Source: Notospermus geniculatus (taxonomy: Eukaryota; Nemertea; Pilidiophora; Heteronemertea; Lineidae). From it: a stretch of DNA of 64,000 bases. Positions within the stretch are counted from its first letter, which is position 1, and each line of letters starts with the position of its first letter. The stretch lies in NCBI GenBank assembly GCA_002633025.1, contig NMRB01002244.1, positions 45,602 to 109,601 of the forward strand. Direction: 5' to 3'. Positions 53,886-64,000 of the stretch are shown in pieces. The translations under genes were made by a program, and so were the position numbers. Under the pieces are notes generated by a model that saw only the letters and a list, made by a program, of their open reading frames with translations, was not told the origin of the DNA and searched no databases.

Positions 53886-55654
53886 GTGTAAAATGTACTA
53901 TGCTCTATCTGAATACATTAGAGTTCGGTCAGCAGTTTTTCAGTGTGTGCTCAAAACTAGATCTTGATTCTTTGGCCGCACAAGTATGAAGCAAGCTTTC
54001 ATTATATCTGAAATGAACATGTGACCCTCCACAACAAGACCACTGTAAAGTCTCCACGGAAAATGAGCCTAAACGTACCGGTAGCGAGATGACACCAGGA
54101 GATAAAGAAATAGAATCACTCAGACTTCACTATAGGCAGACAATACTGACATGACTGAAATTGAGAGATAATTTGGGCCCTACTTGCCAACCTCATAGTC
54201 CGAACACTGCCACCTGTTGCTCATTTGCAGAACTGAGAACAAGAGTCAGATGAAGCCTATCGCGGGGGGATGTCTATTTTGATTGGTCCGTCCATCCCCA
54301 GGTCGGGTTTTGCATATTCATTTAGTTTATTTTTAGATCCCCATAGCCTGTGGGCAAGACGGCAATCGTATCATTTTACAAAGCTGTTCTCAGGCATTCT
54401 ACTTGCTTAGGTTTCAACCAGCTACACTCGCAATCACGCTCTCTGTTCACTCTAGACAGACAAACCTTCGTTTGGCAAGAAAATCGCAATTTGTTATCAA
54501 AATCATGAAAAATGTTCCTCTCGAAAAGCTGATGCCATCCTTACTGTTTGAGGTCACATGATACGGAGGTCACATGATACGGGAACCACCAATCCGTGAC
54601 CTGATCATGCTGATGACGTAGAACCAAAATCTGGTTCTTCGGTTACTCATCATCTGACTCTTTATTTCGTCCAGCAAATAGGATAAAAATAGCAATACGA
54701 GTCATACGTTTGGACTACCAACCTCACAGCGACTTCCGACTGGTTTTATGGTGGAGGGTCACACCTGAACTATTTTATGTTTCATTTGATTTGCAAGTTT
54801 CATCCCACCAACTCCTACCAACAAGTGTGTCTCTCGGCATCGATGGAGCTGGTCACATAAACGGAGCCGTACTCAGCGTGATTGGCAGGAGCTCTAGGCA
54901 GGAGCAGTCGGCAACTACGACAAGTTCTAATACTTCAAGACCTCGGGGTGAAAGGCACTTGAATCCAAACTTGGAGAAGCAGACGGCTTTCTACAAGAGA
55001 AGTGTGAAGATCACATAGGGGAAGATCAAGAATTTGGGGGGCAGGCATAGCTCAAATTGTTGTAGGGGGGCCCTTCAACCCTTCCTGGCACCCCATTTTT
55101 TTAAATGGCGCAAAATATGCAGTGCATTTCTGAGGCATCACAGATAGAAGCAAACTACACTGAATACAACTTAATCTGATCCACAGCCACATTTGATGGA
55201 AGACTGAACTACTGAACTTAAAAAAATTGCTGGACCTCTGCAAAGATAATATTGTTAAAGTTTGCACTCACCTGTACCATCCAGGGGTTATCGGAACCAG
55301 GGCGCAGTTTATATTTTGGGATAAGAGTGGGATGACCGACTGAGGAGGTTGAATATTATGTAGGCCTAGGAGAATGTGATTTGGAAAAAAAGAATCTAGA
55401 AATAAGTTGAATGCCAGGTGCCCCGCCAGCGTCACAATGATTGCATCGATGCAGATGAAAGAAGGGGGCCTACAACTATCAGCATTGATGAGTGAGAGGG
55501 TGCATTGTGCATGAAGCCAATGCACCCTCTCACGAAATGAGGGAGCTTGCAATTGTGAAATTGGAAGTGAACCAGCCTACTGAGCAGCGGGTTTGGAGAT
55601 GTCAAATGGAGTGTTGTGTTACCACAGGAGGTTGTCAAGAATTGATTTTGTTTT
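53886..55654. other. no supported gene
   Basis: An 18-base tandem duplication (GGTCACATGATACGG twice, ~54551-54582) and a hairpin GAGAGGGTGCATTG / CAATGCACCCTCTC (~55495-55532) are present. The forward frame 54710-55018 has no recognised domain. 5' parts of the Penelope-like unit were not identified. Confidence 0.35.
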
Positions 55655-56095
55655 GTGAAAGTTTTTATTGATCACCCTAAAAATACACACCGTACACGGC
55701 ACCCCGAACGCCATGGACTATCCACATTGGCGAACATGTCCACCGGAAAGTCCCATCAACTCTGCCTGAGGAGCCCCACGGATTGTGACAGTAAAAACGT
55801 TGTCTACCGTATCACCTGTACCAGATGCCCTACAGTCAACCAGTACGTCGGACAGACCATGTGTTTCCGGAGAAGGATGAACAATCACAAATCCAACATC
55901 CGGCGGGGGATAGAGGATGACCGTGACTGCTCATTACTCTATGCCCATTTCAAACTGCCAGGACATTCTATCAAGGACCTGATGTTCACCATTCTGGAGA
56001 CATGTCCAGATGAGACGACCCTCCTCAAAACAGAGTTACGGTGGATGTGGACCCTTAAAACTATCACCCCCTCAGGCCTCAACACCAGGTGCTGA
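55655..56095 (+). pseudogene. Penelope-like element endonuclease domain (5'-truncated)
   Basis: The C-terminal GIY-YIG nuclease typical of Penelope-like retroelements: NVVYRITCTRC and QYVGQT correspond to the GIY...YIG pair, followed by FRRRMNNHK, then LYAHFKLPGHS, a conserved glutamate region (KTELRWMWTLKT) and TPSGLNTR. This domain nicks target DNA for reverse transcription. The reverse transcriptase that should precede it is absent, consistent with the common 5' truncation. The frame is open but the apparent start is not a true initiator. Confidence 0.85.
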
Positions 56096-57050
56096 GTTTC
56101 TGATAATCTCGCAGCTTCCCCCAGTGTCAGGGCCAAAAAAGATTTGGCATGGGGTTCCTTCCTCCTTTTTTCCTTTTAGTAGGGCCGTTGCTTTGGAGGA
56201 TTGGAGGACAGGGCCGGGGGACAGGGTTCCTCTTTCTAGGCCCTGTTTTCCATTGCTGTTCTCCTATTTTGTTTTCTGGTCAGTGCTTTGCAACCCCTCT
56301 TTTCCCTTCAGTAGGCCCTTTTCCTTGGAGGACAGGGGTCCTCCTTTTAGGCCTTTGTCTTCCATTGTCTGTTTCTAATTTTTCGTTGGTCAGGGTTTGT
56401 AGTTGCCGTTCACCTAGGCTTCCTTTCTTGTTCTTTTACGCCTTTCTTTACTGTTGCCTCTTCGTTTCCTGTTATCTTGCTCTTCATTTCTTTTTAACTG
56501 TCTAATTTGTTATCACTTCCTCACACATTTGTTTAATATAAATTACCCTGACCTGCTTACTATAGTCTTGGGGAAATTATACTGTTAGTATAATTATACT
56601 GTTAGTATAATTCCTCCAAGCTATATTTTATAAGCCCCCTTTCCTTTCAGCCTAGTCAAGCCTAGTAATTCACTAATTACATTTCTGCTGAGCAACCAAC
56701 TTTTGGGGCTTGTACTCTTTTCTTTCCTTAATTGCTGTCACGTCCTGTTTGGATTGGATACTTCAGATCTACATTTGGGTTTCAGCTCAGTCTGTTCTAG
56801 AGTTTCGGATTGTAAAGTTCCAGCCTGAAGAAGACCCCGGTTGGGGTCGAAAATTCGCAAGCATTCTGGAAATTGACTTTTTCTATATCATATATTGTGT
56901 GTCGATTTTTGTGCTTGCCTTCCCTTTGGACCTTTTGCGGACTTGCTTTACTGGGGATTCGTCTGGAGGTTGTGCTCATTCTCTTTGTTGGACTCGTATC
57001 CTTTTCTGACTCTTCCTCATAGCTAAGTATCCTTTTCTTTCTATCTTATA
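56096..57050 (+). repeat. Penelope-like terminal repeat/UTR (pseudo-LTR), copy 1
   Basis: The first ~430 bases (from GAGTTTCTGATAATCTCGCA) recur at 57702-58138. The rest leads into the start of a second Penelope-like unit. Tandem units sharing a terminal repeat are usual for this class. A hairpin resembling a hammerhead ribozyme core is at 56818-56871. Confidence 0.75.
56818..56871 (+). ncRNA. hammerhead-ribozyme-like motif, unproven
   Basis: Order: TTCCAG, then CTGAAGA, a hairpin GACCCC-GGTT-GGGGTC, GAAA, a short AAT...ATT pairing, then CTGGAA complementary to the first block. This is the order of a type I hammerhead (stem I, CUGANGA, stem II, GAAA, stem III, cleavage site). Two departures: an extra A before stem II and a GC between stem I and the core. 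Penelope-like elements are known to carry such ribozymes in their terminal repeats. Activity cannot be judged from sequence. Confidence 0.35.
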
Positions 57051-57701
57051 ATGCAGTTGAGGTTCAAGTTTATTAACAGTGAGAAGCGAATAATCAAGAT
57101 GCAATCTCATCTTGATTTCCTTCTCAAATGCAAAGACTTGGGCCACTTTCCTTATGGCTTATCTCTCAAAAAAAACCTTGTGTCAATCTGGATCTGTTCC
57201 CGAAGGACTTTTTGGAGCCTTGGGGAAGCACCCTAAACGCTGCTTCCCACCTTTTAGCTGACCATCTCATCAGCTTCTACCCCCTTGCCATCAGGCAAGC
57301 AGAGGTTCAACGCGAAAGCCTCGTCAATGAGCTTATTGACAGGTATGGTCTGCAGGAATTCCTCCTCCTTCCCAGGGACATTCAGAAGCTTTTGGACGAC
57401 TTTCGGTCCAAGCTCACCAGGGAGAAAAGGATTAAAATCTCTAAGTTGGATAGGCCTACTCCCCGCCCCACCAGCCCGCCTCAGGACTGGTGGTCAGTTG
57501 GTGACCTGTCTCCCACTGACCTCCCTCAGTGACTGCTCATTACTCTATGCCCATTTCAAACTGCCAGGACATTCTATCAAGGACCTGATGTTCACCATTC
57601 TGGAGACATGTCCAGATGAGGCGACCCTCCTCAAAACAGAGTTACGGTGGATGTGGACCCTTAAAACTATCACCCCCTCAGGCCTCAACACCAGGTGCTG
57701 A
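57051..57701 (+). pseudogene. Penelope-like unit 2, internally deleted
   Basis: An N-terminal segment (FINSEKRIIKMQSHLDFLLK, then after a frame change NLDLFPKDFLEPWGS to LTREKRIKISKL) runs to about 57530. It then passes directly into the last ~57 residues of the GIY-YIG region (CSLLYAHFKLPGHS onward). The whole reverse transcriptase and the GIY motif are missing. The frame change falls on eight As (57168-57175). The deletion joint lies at GTGAC, present at both sides. Confidence 0.8.
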
Positions 57702-58138
57702 GTTTCTGATAACCTCGCAGCTTCCCCCAGTGTCAGGGCCAAAAAAGATTTGGCATGGGGTTCATTCCCCCTTTTTTCCTTTTAGTAGGGCCGTTGCTTT
57801 GGAGGATTGGAGGACAGGGCCGGGGGACAGGGGTCCTCTTTCTAGGCCCTGTTTTCCATTGCTGTTCTCCTACTTTGTTTTCTGGTCAGTGCTTTGCAAC
57901 CCCTCTTTTCCCTTCAGTAGGCCCTTTTCCTTGGAGGACAGGGGTCCTCCTTTTCGGCCTTTGTCTTCCATTGTCTGTTTCTAATTTTTCGTTGGTCAGG
58001 GTTTGTAGTTGCCGTTCACCTAGGCTTCCTTTCTTGTTCATCTTTTACGCCTTTCTTTACTGTTGCCTCTTCGTTTCTTATTATCTTGCTCTTCATTTCT
58101 TTTTAACTGTCTAATTTGTTATCACTTCCTCACACATT
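57702..58138 (+). repeat. Penelope-like terminal repeat, copy 2
   Basis: Nearly identical to the start of copy 1, with a small insertion (TTCATC near 58037). It diverges at CACACATTT, where copy 1 continues and this copy enters other DNA. Confidence 0.85.
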
Positions 58139-58239
58139 TATTGACAGTGACAGAGACCTGGCTTGCCACTGGGACCTAGCGCCTCCATCATCATCGTATC
58201 AAAAGCATCAGCGACTAGAAGATATCAACAGCCTTGTTA

Positions 58240-59243
58240 CAACTCATAACATTACACCGACGCATATTGTTACACTAACGCATAACGTTACTGGTGTAAC
58301 ATTATACGCTGACCCATCCAACTCATAATGTTACAATCGACGCATAATGTTACACTTTTTGTAACGCATAACGTTACACTTTTTCGACGCATAATGTTAC
58401 ACCTGATCCCAACGCATAACATTACACCGACTTAACGCATAATGTTACACCAGTATCAAATAAGCAATTCGCGCTTCTGTCATTGCAACAAGAGGCCCAT
58501 GTGCCTTGCGCTCAGTTGATTATGACCTGTCAACTCAGGAGGGGAAGAGAGACAAATACGAATAGCTCACCTTTTTAATGGTTATCAAGTAAATACATAT
58601 AGGTGTATATAGGTTTTCGTCACAGTGAGGAAATCATTGTGAACAGGTTCTGACCCATATCACTTTATGCACGTAGTGGCCATACATGTATATTAATTTG
58701 GAGTGCAACTACGTGTAAAATCCACAGGGTGCACCCTCTTAGCCATGTCACTATGCCTCTAAAATATGAAGTTATTGACGAAGATCTGAACTTATGGAGC
58801 AGAATGCAAAATCCTAAATGGCCACCTGATGGCCACATTAGTGGTTGGACGATACCTAAAGTTGATTTGGTGCAATATCTGACCTACGTATATCACTATG
58901 CCTCTAAAGGTTTGGTCATTGGGTGGGAAGGGATTAATATCACTTGGTGAATCGAGATAGATATCTAATCAGACCCATTGGGTAGAAAGGGGTTAATATC
59001 AAAGGTCACCGGGTCAAGGTCAACTTAACAGTGGAGTAACATTATGCGTTAGGTCGGTGTAACGTTATGCGTTAGGATCAGGTGTAACATTATGCGTCAA
59101 AAAGAGTAACATTATGCGTTAGAAAAAGTGTAACATTATGCGTCGATTGTAACATTATGAGTTGGATGGGTCAGCGTATAATGTTACACCAGTAACGTTA
59201 TGCGTTAGTGTAACATTATGCGTCGGTGTAATGTTATGAGTTG
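58240..59243. mobile_element. foldback-type element with sub-repeat arms
   Basis: Inverted arms of about 210 bases (58240-58453 and 59035-59243) consist of nine or ten variants of ACGCATAATGTTACAC in either orientation. The middle (~580 bp) has no transposase. It contains TCACTATGCCTCTAAA twice. Long inverted repeats made of short tandem repeats are the architecture of Foldback transposons. Confidence 0.8.
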
Positions 59244-59397
59244 GAACAAGTCTGCCCTGTAGCGGCAATCCCCGACCATCATCAACAGGAAAAGCTGAAC
59301 CCCGGCAATGCCAGAAATGTGTGACCTGACAACTTGCGAATTTGGTGTATTTGACCCCGACGAAAAGATACCAACATTTTTGGGCCTCAGTCAGTCG

Positions 59398-59615
59398 ATT
59401 CCTAAGGCCAATGCCATGTCAGTCGGTAGCAGAGCCTTCTCAGTTGGAGCCCCTCAGTTGTGGAACCAACTCCCTGTATCTGTGAAGAAATGTACCTCTC
59501 TCAATTCCTTCAAGGGTCAGTTGAAGCATTTTCTTTTCTGTGAGGCCTTTCAAGCGCTTGTAGCGGCCAGTATTGGCTGGATACTGCGCTATACAAGACG
59601 CATGTTATTATTATT
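59398..59615 (+). pseudogene. non-LTR retrotransposon RT C-terminus and 3' tail
   Basis: Residues SVGSRAFSVGAPQLWNQLP, then SLNSFKGQLKHFLF, are the conserved C-terminal block of CR1/L2-like reverse transcriptases. The tail has a GCGCTTGTAGCGG... GCGCTATAC region and an ATT repeat near 59604. 5' truncated, as usual for these elements. Confidence 0.8.
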
Positions 59616-59635
59616 AGGATTATTTTCCTTTGAAT

Positions 59636-59916
59636 GGCTAGACCGAGTGCGATCCGCTGTGCGTTGACGCAATGCGTCCAAAAATGATTGAAAACTTTTC
59701 AATTTTTCAGTCGACGCATTGGTCAACGCATAGGTTTTTGAAGGTGGCGCTGGTGTGCCTCATCACGCATTGGATGTTGCTCAGCAACGCAAAGCATACG
59801 CACTGGCAACGGACACGAAATCGCATTGGGTGTACAGTGTTTTTCTGTGCGATTTTTTGAAAACGACGGACAGGCATCGCACAGGACGACGGATCGCGTT
59901 CAGTATACCCGTAGCC
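59636..59916. repeat. GACGCATTGGTCAACGCA-rich decayed palindrome
   Basis: Repeated ACGCATTGG / CCAATGCGT-type words and a right end GGATCGCGTTCAGTATACCC related to 20599-20744. Boundaries uncertain. Confidence 0.45.
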
Positions 59917-60074
59917 TAAAGCCAAGCGCACATTTGCGACAAACCTCGATGCGTTAGGGGTGTCTGTTAAAATCGACTGACCTGTCTGAATGACGAGTCG
60001 ACAGCGTTGGGTCAGTCCACTTTAAAAACACCCCTAACGCATTGAGTTTTGTCGGACATGTGCGCTAGGCTTAA
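59917..60074. mobile_element. 158-bp MITE (AGCCAAGCGCACAT ends)
   Basis: AAAGCCAAGCGCACATTTG with GATGCGTTAGGGGTGT pairs with ACACCCCTAACGCATTGAG and ACATGTGCGCTAGGCTT. Confidence 0.75.
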
Positions 60075-60836
60075 GTCCCGTAGACTCAGTTTCGGACACC
60101 CTAAAATCGGTGCCCATGCGTATCATATGCTATACCCTATTCAATTTTCAGCTGCCTGATTTATCCCGCCCTATAATGTTGGGCGTTAAAACCTCACTGT
60201 ATTGAATTCAGAAAGTGCTTACGTCCTCCGACGTTAGTGTAGTGTAAAATGTACTAAGGTCAATCTGATTACAGGAAATCCCCCTCCCATACGACTGATG
60301 GAAGAGCTAATGAAATTCACGACTTGGCAAGTACACGTGGGCTGACAATTAGCGCCGACTGGTACAATTCACTTGCTGCTTCCCATTTTTGTACACACGA
60401 GTACATTCATTCCATCAATAACAGTATTCCTTGCCTGTCGTTGCAGCAGATACAAACTTTGAATCCGGAAATCGCGAATCGCTCGCTGTCATGCAGCATT
60501 CGCCATGTTGTTTTCTGTTACCTCGTTCCAAAAATTCATAAGCTCGCCTTATAAATTTTTGCTCGTTCCCAGTTGCTACGCAAATAGATTTTACTACTGA
60601 AGAGTTAGTTGGTATCATGCCAAAACCTGAAGGCGAGGTTAACGGGCAAATCTCACGAGGGCTCTGATTGGTACATTGATTTCCTGATGTGGGTCAATAC
60701 AGAAATTCTATGCGAAAGCTTCCAGGGGTAGTGGCGTAGTCTTTATGACGTAGCCAATACACGTGGAGATCCAGGATGTGGCTTCATAGACATGGCTGAA
60801 AGTGCTGAAGCACTCAAACGGTTAAATGAACACACC
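60075..60836. other. no supported gene; homolog of the Tc1-element target
   Basis: 60195-60275 (GAATTCAGAAAGTGCTTACG ... GTGTAGTGTAAAATGTACT) resembles the DNA on both sides of 53080-53883, without the insert. Nothing else is recognised. Confidence 0.5.
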
Positions 60837-61199
60837 CGGCCGCATTCAGAAAGGGTGTTCAAGACTAAGAGGCCTAGAAAACTATTGTCTGATGTCTGTA
60901 TGGTGCTTCACCAGAGGCGTTTACCCGCAGGATAATCACACGCGTACAACTTTCCTGCGTCTAAGTCCAAGAGGAGAAAGGAAATGTTGAACGATGAGGC
61001 AGGCTTGCCTAGAATTTGTCCAACACTTTCTTTTGTCCTCCCACACTAAGACGCAGGAAAGATAGACGCGTGTGATCATCTTGTGGGTAAATGCCAGAGC
61101 AGCATACAGAAGGCAGAACAATAGTTTTCTAGGCCTTTAACCTCTGTAATGCAGAATTTGTTCGCTGGTCAGGCTAAACACCCTTTATGAATATGGCCC
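60837..61199. mobile_element. 363-bp palindromic element
   Basis: GGCCGCATTCAGAAAGGGTG and AAACACCCTTTATGAATATGGCC are the ends. AGGCCTAGAAAACTATTGT pairs with ACAATAGTTTTCTAGGCCT; ACACGCGT and GACGCAGGAAAG words pair in the centre. Ends related to 15804-16211. Confidence 0.75.
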
Positions 61200-61205
61200 A
61201 GTGTC

Positions 61206-61255
61206 TTTTAAGATTTAGACGCGTTTAAAAACACCCTTTGTGAAATCGGCCCACC
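61206..61255. repeat. fragment of a GGGCCGATTTCACA element
   Basis: TTAAGATTTAGACGCGTTT then AAACACCCTTTGTGAAATCGGCCC matches the right part of 15804-16211. Confidence 0.7.
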
Positions 61256-61316
61256 ATGTCTACTCGCCTCCATCAGGGTAAGATATACAGGAAGTCGTCT
61301 TCCACAATTTACGCAA

Positions 61317-61346
61317 ATTTTCGACCCCAACCGGGTTCTTCCTCAG
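61317..61346 (-). repeat. second copy of the ribozyme-like hairpin
   Basis: The minus strand reads CCTGAGGAAGAACCC, GGTTGGGGTCGAAAATTTGC, nearly the same as 56824-56857. It is likely a solo fragment of a Penelope-like terminal repeat. Confidence 0.6.
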
Positions 61347-61726
61347 GCACTTTCTTGTAAGAGACTACAGAAAAGAAATGGCTACATTAGAGAACAAGAA
61401 AGCCAAGGACTGAACCGACCGATCGACGATTTCCTAAAAGGTCCATGCTGTCATCATCTTATCAATTGTCTTATTCTTTTTTCAGCGTCGCTACAGTTGC
61501 CCTGACAAGAATAATCTGTGTCTGATTCTCATATTTTCATTGTGTCATTGTATTCTACCAATAAAACAGAATTTAGCCATGAATGAATGAAATGGCTCTT
61601 TATTTTGTAAAAATGTTTGGTATCAGAGCTGTCCACGGTTACTGTCGTAGATGCAGATACAAATGCCAGGAGGTCAAATAGGACACTGTACTGCCGTTAG
61701 AGGGCGCCTGTTAGCGCTCGTAGAAA

Positions 61727-62711
61727 TGGTGACGTCACAGATGTAAGTCATGGCGTCCACGTCATTTTGAATGGTGTTGTGAAGAAAAGCATGTCGTTAA
61801 CAGCATTGAGTTGAGGAAGAAAGTAGATACTCAATAAGAGTTTTATTTTATCATCTGTGATGGGATTTACATCGAAGACCAGTAGTTACTCGATGCCTAC
61901 AGATTGTCCAGTACCGGTAGTTATTTGATACCTTCAGACTGCCCAGTAATTATTCGATACCCACTGATTGTAGAGAACAGCTCGCTAACGACGCCTTCCT
62001 GAAAAAAAAACAAGAAAAAAGAACACTCACCACCTCATTGAGTAAGAGTAGCCTGCACGTAGGATCTGTTTAGGACCTATACATGTAGGTTATTCTTGAT
62101 ATTGGATCAAAACAGATCCATTGTTTCTTACGAAATGAAAGTAGGGTATATTCATGGTGAACAGCATCTATTTTAAGCAAAAACTCACTTCCACTAGACC
62201 TCCTGCAAGCGCTGTTACAGTCAGCTGACATCAAATCATCGGTACAACCACTGCAAACACACTTCAACCCGTTGCAATTTGGAACGGCTGAAAAATTCAA
62301 AATTCAAATTGACATATGCGTCATCAGATTTTGGTGCTGTGTTGCTACCGTTGGCAGGTGCCTTCCCATATCCCATTACTCAATAAGTTTTATTTCATCG
62401 TAACGTCACAAAATTTGACGTCACTGACGTCAGTCATGGCGTCCACGTCATTATCGATGACGTTGTGAAGAAAAGCCTGTCATTACATGCATTAATAGCA
62501 TTGAGTTGAGAAAGGAAGTAGAAGCTCAATAAGAGTTTTATTTTATCATCTGTGATGAGATTTACATCAAAGACCAGTAGTTACTGGATACCTTACCGAT
62601 TGTCCAGTTGTTACTTGATACCTTCAGACTGCCAAGTAGTTATTAGATACCTACAGACTGTCCAGTAGTTATTCGATACCTACAGACTGTCCAGTAGTTA
62701 TTCGATAACTA
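61727..62711. repeat. direct duplication carrying a 29-bp minisatellite
   Basis: About 250 bases starting near GTCATGGCGTCCACGTCATT (61747 and 62433) recur at a distance of ~686. Each ends in a minisatellite of unit CAGTAGTTATTCGATACC with CTACAGACTGTC: about three copies at 61879-61975, five at 62573-62711. The copies have diverged and changed repeat number. Confidence 0.85.
62189..62287 (-). CDS. candidate 99-bp cysteine-rich exon
   Basis: On the minus strand an acceptor TTTTGAATTTTTCAG precedes the exon and a strong donor GTGAGT follows it. The exon begins and ends in phase 1 (two leading bases, one trailing), a symmetric module. It encodes VPNCNGLKCVCSGCTDDLM, then SADCNSACRRSSG: six cysteines spaced C-x4-C-x-C-x2-C-x8-C-x3-C. 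Such exons usually encode small secreted disulphide modules. I cannot name the family. No partner exon was found, and it lies between the two halves of a duplication. Confidence 0.4.
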
Positions 62712-63489
62712 GAGTTGTTGCTTATTCCTAACAGTCCGCGACTCCTGACTGTCCGCGTGAAATGCGACACCAGGCACACCATAATAGCCAATAGTCGCAA
62801 TAGTGGTAACGTTAATAAGGCTTCCTACAATTCATTACTAGTAAATTACTCCAAGTCACTCGATACCAAGAATGGGGGCATTAAACATGCTGGCGAAGTG
62901 GATTCGAACCCGCAACAATTGTCTGCGATAAATGGATAGTAATCCCTACCTCGTTTGGCTTAATTTCATGGTAAAGTCCGCACTCAACTGTTTCACTTGG
63001 ACTGTCGCAATAGACAGTTGAACAACAGTTCGTTCAGCAGTCACAATACAGCAATACTGCATTGAGACAGCCAAGACGCAGGGGAGATGCATTAACCCCA
63101 GAATAAGTTGCTGCATACCAAGAAGCGAACCACCAATATGGTAACGACAACGCCCGTATTGCTGCCTACCTGGTACTACGTGACGTCAACGAGATCTCGA
63201 GGACGGTCGTTTGCCGGATGATCCCAACTACGATCGCTTCGCATATGATTTCGAGCGCCTTCAGAATCTCCAGGAATTTATGGTGAGTTGATTGGAAGAC
63301 GCAAAAATGATAAACGATGCGATCGACACGACTTCATGACGTGTTTTTTAATATCAAAGAAATCGTAAAAACGTTGAACAGTAACGCCACTCAGAGTCCA
63401 AAATAACCGTGGCCTCTGCTCCAGGTACCCGATGACGTCAGTTCCCTCACCGGGCACGTAAAACGATCCAAAACAGCGCATTGTAGATA
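62712..63489. other. no supported gene
   Basis: The minus strand near 62888-62912 holds a B-box-like GGGTTCGAATCC without a convincing tRNA around it. Otherwise nothing. Confidence 0.35.
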
Positions 63490-63600
63490 CAGTGCAACCT
63501 CGCTATAACGAACCTCGATATAACGAACTCCCGAATATAACGAACCCTACCCAATGGACCCCAAAATTTTCACTAACGGGCTATTTCTCAGGTTCACCCT
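63490..63600. mobile_element. pogo/Tigger-like terminal repeat
   Basis: TA then CAGTGCAACCTCGCTATAAC, with three TATAACGAAC sub-repeats, typical of pogo/Tigger ends. The other end was not found in the window. Confidence 0.6.
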
Positions 63601-63869
63601 GTAGCCCCTGCCAGCTGGTTGATCCAACTCTGTTGGGCGTGTGCAATTTGCCGTGAAACTGATCACAGTCAATGAATACACATACATGTACTTAATGTGT
63701 TGTTTAATTGTATCACCGAAGTTTTCTTAACAAGATATGACCGTCATTAAATGAACAATTGATTCTTCAAAATCTTGTCGCTCACACTCATAAGCCACCG
63801 GAAGCAATGCTGCTTCATTCATGGTGAACACATGCAACCTGACGGATATCAACAAGATGACATTGTAAA

Positions 63870-63985
63870 TGTCGTATGGTTCCCGAGGTAGGCTACTTCT
63901 TCCACACAAATGGCCCAATGATAGAGATCAAGACACATTGATAGAGTAGAGATGAGATACATCGATAGGGAACCATACGATATGA
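63870..63985. repeat. 116-bp inverted repeat
   Basis: TGTCGTATGGTTCCC and GGGAACCATACGATATGACA pair. The middle contains GATAGAG repeats. It may relate to the GGTTCCCGATC hairpin family, but only GGTTCCC is shared. Confidence 0.6.
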
Positions 63986-64000
63986 CATGATGGGACGTGA

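Noticed and set aside
54710-55018. 102-codon forward frame
   Set aside because: It begins at a non-ATG codon, has no domain, and no splice site that I can defend.
62885-62960. tRNA gene on the minus strand
   Set aside because: Only a GGGTTCGAATCC word fits; no matching D arm or acceptor stem.

Overview
The window looks like nuclear DNA of a marine invertebrate animal. The evidence is AT-rich non-coding DNA packed with short inverted-repeat transposons, single-exon rhodopsin-family receptors of the FMRFamide-receptor/GPR139-like type, exons bounded by AG/GT splice signals, a tRNA-derived SINE, a Ty3/Gypsy retrotransposon with a fused gag-pol frame, Penelope-like fragments carrying a GIY-YIG domain, and frequent TAGGCCTA and ACATGTA words. 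I cannot tell a lophotrochozoan from a non-vertebrate deuterostome. The assembly is patchy: two N runs (18206-18581 and 34287-34384) and six single Ns (704, 3055, 20745, 25027, 40564, 49639), most of them at repeat junctions.

Genes are sparse. One intact receptor lies on the minus strand (21420-22460). Three decayed relatives surround it: 12729-13915 (two frameshifts), 49958-50708 (one frameshift, last two helices lost) and 23246-23390 (a TM6/loop scrap). Two large terminal exons, 41514-42554 and 45985-46983, encode a pair of paralogs of a protein family I do not recognise. Their acceptor positions and phase agree and they share conserved motifs. A probable PAN/apple-domain exon (32875-33126) lies upstream of the pair and is phase-compatible with it. 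A 99-bp six-cysteine exon candidate of symmetric phase lies on the minus strand at 62189-62287.

The rest is mobile DNA and its relics. The left third has a 35-copy 40-bp satellite (3056-4440), many 80-300 bp palindromic elements, and three families of TTAA-flanked (piggyBac-like) non-autonomous elements. The centre (33.7-41.0 kb) is an LTR element with identical 111-bp LTRs and an ACAAG target duplication. It sits inside one arm of an older palindrome and itself holds material of a second, coding-intact Gypsy element in a tandem internal-LTR-internal arrangement. From 43.0 to 45.2 kb is a nested palindrome that records successive insertions. The right third has a Tc1-type element, tandem Penelope-like remains with a hairpin resembling a hammerhead ribozyme core, and a 1-kb foldback-type element with arms of about 16-bp sub-repeats.

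Several insertions can be read exactly because a second arm or copy preserves the empty site (15.8 kb, 33.7/41.0 kb, 43.7 kb, 53.1/60.2 kb). The window is therefore a good record of how nested short transposons build up around a decaying receptor cluster and a young orphan gene pair.
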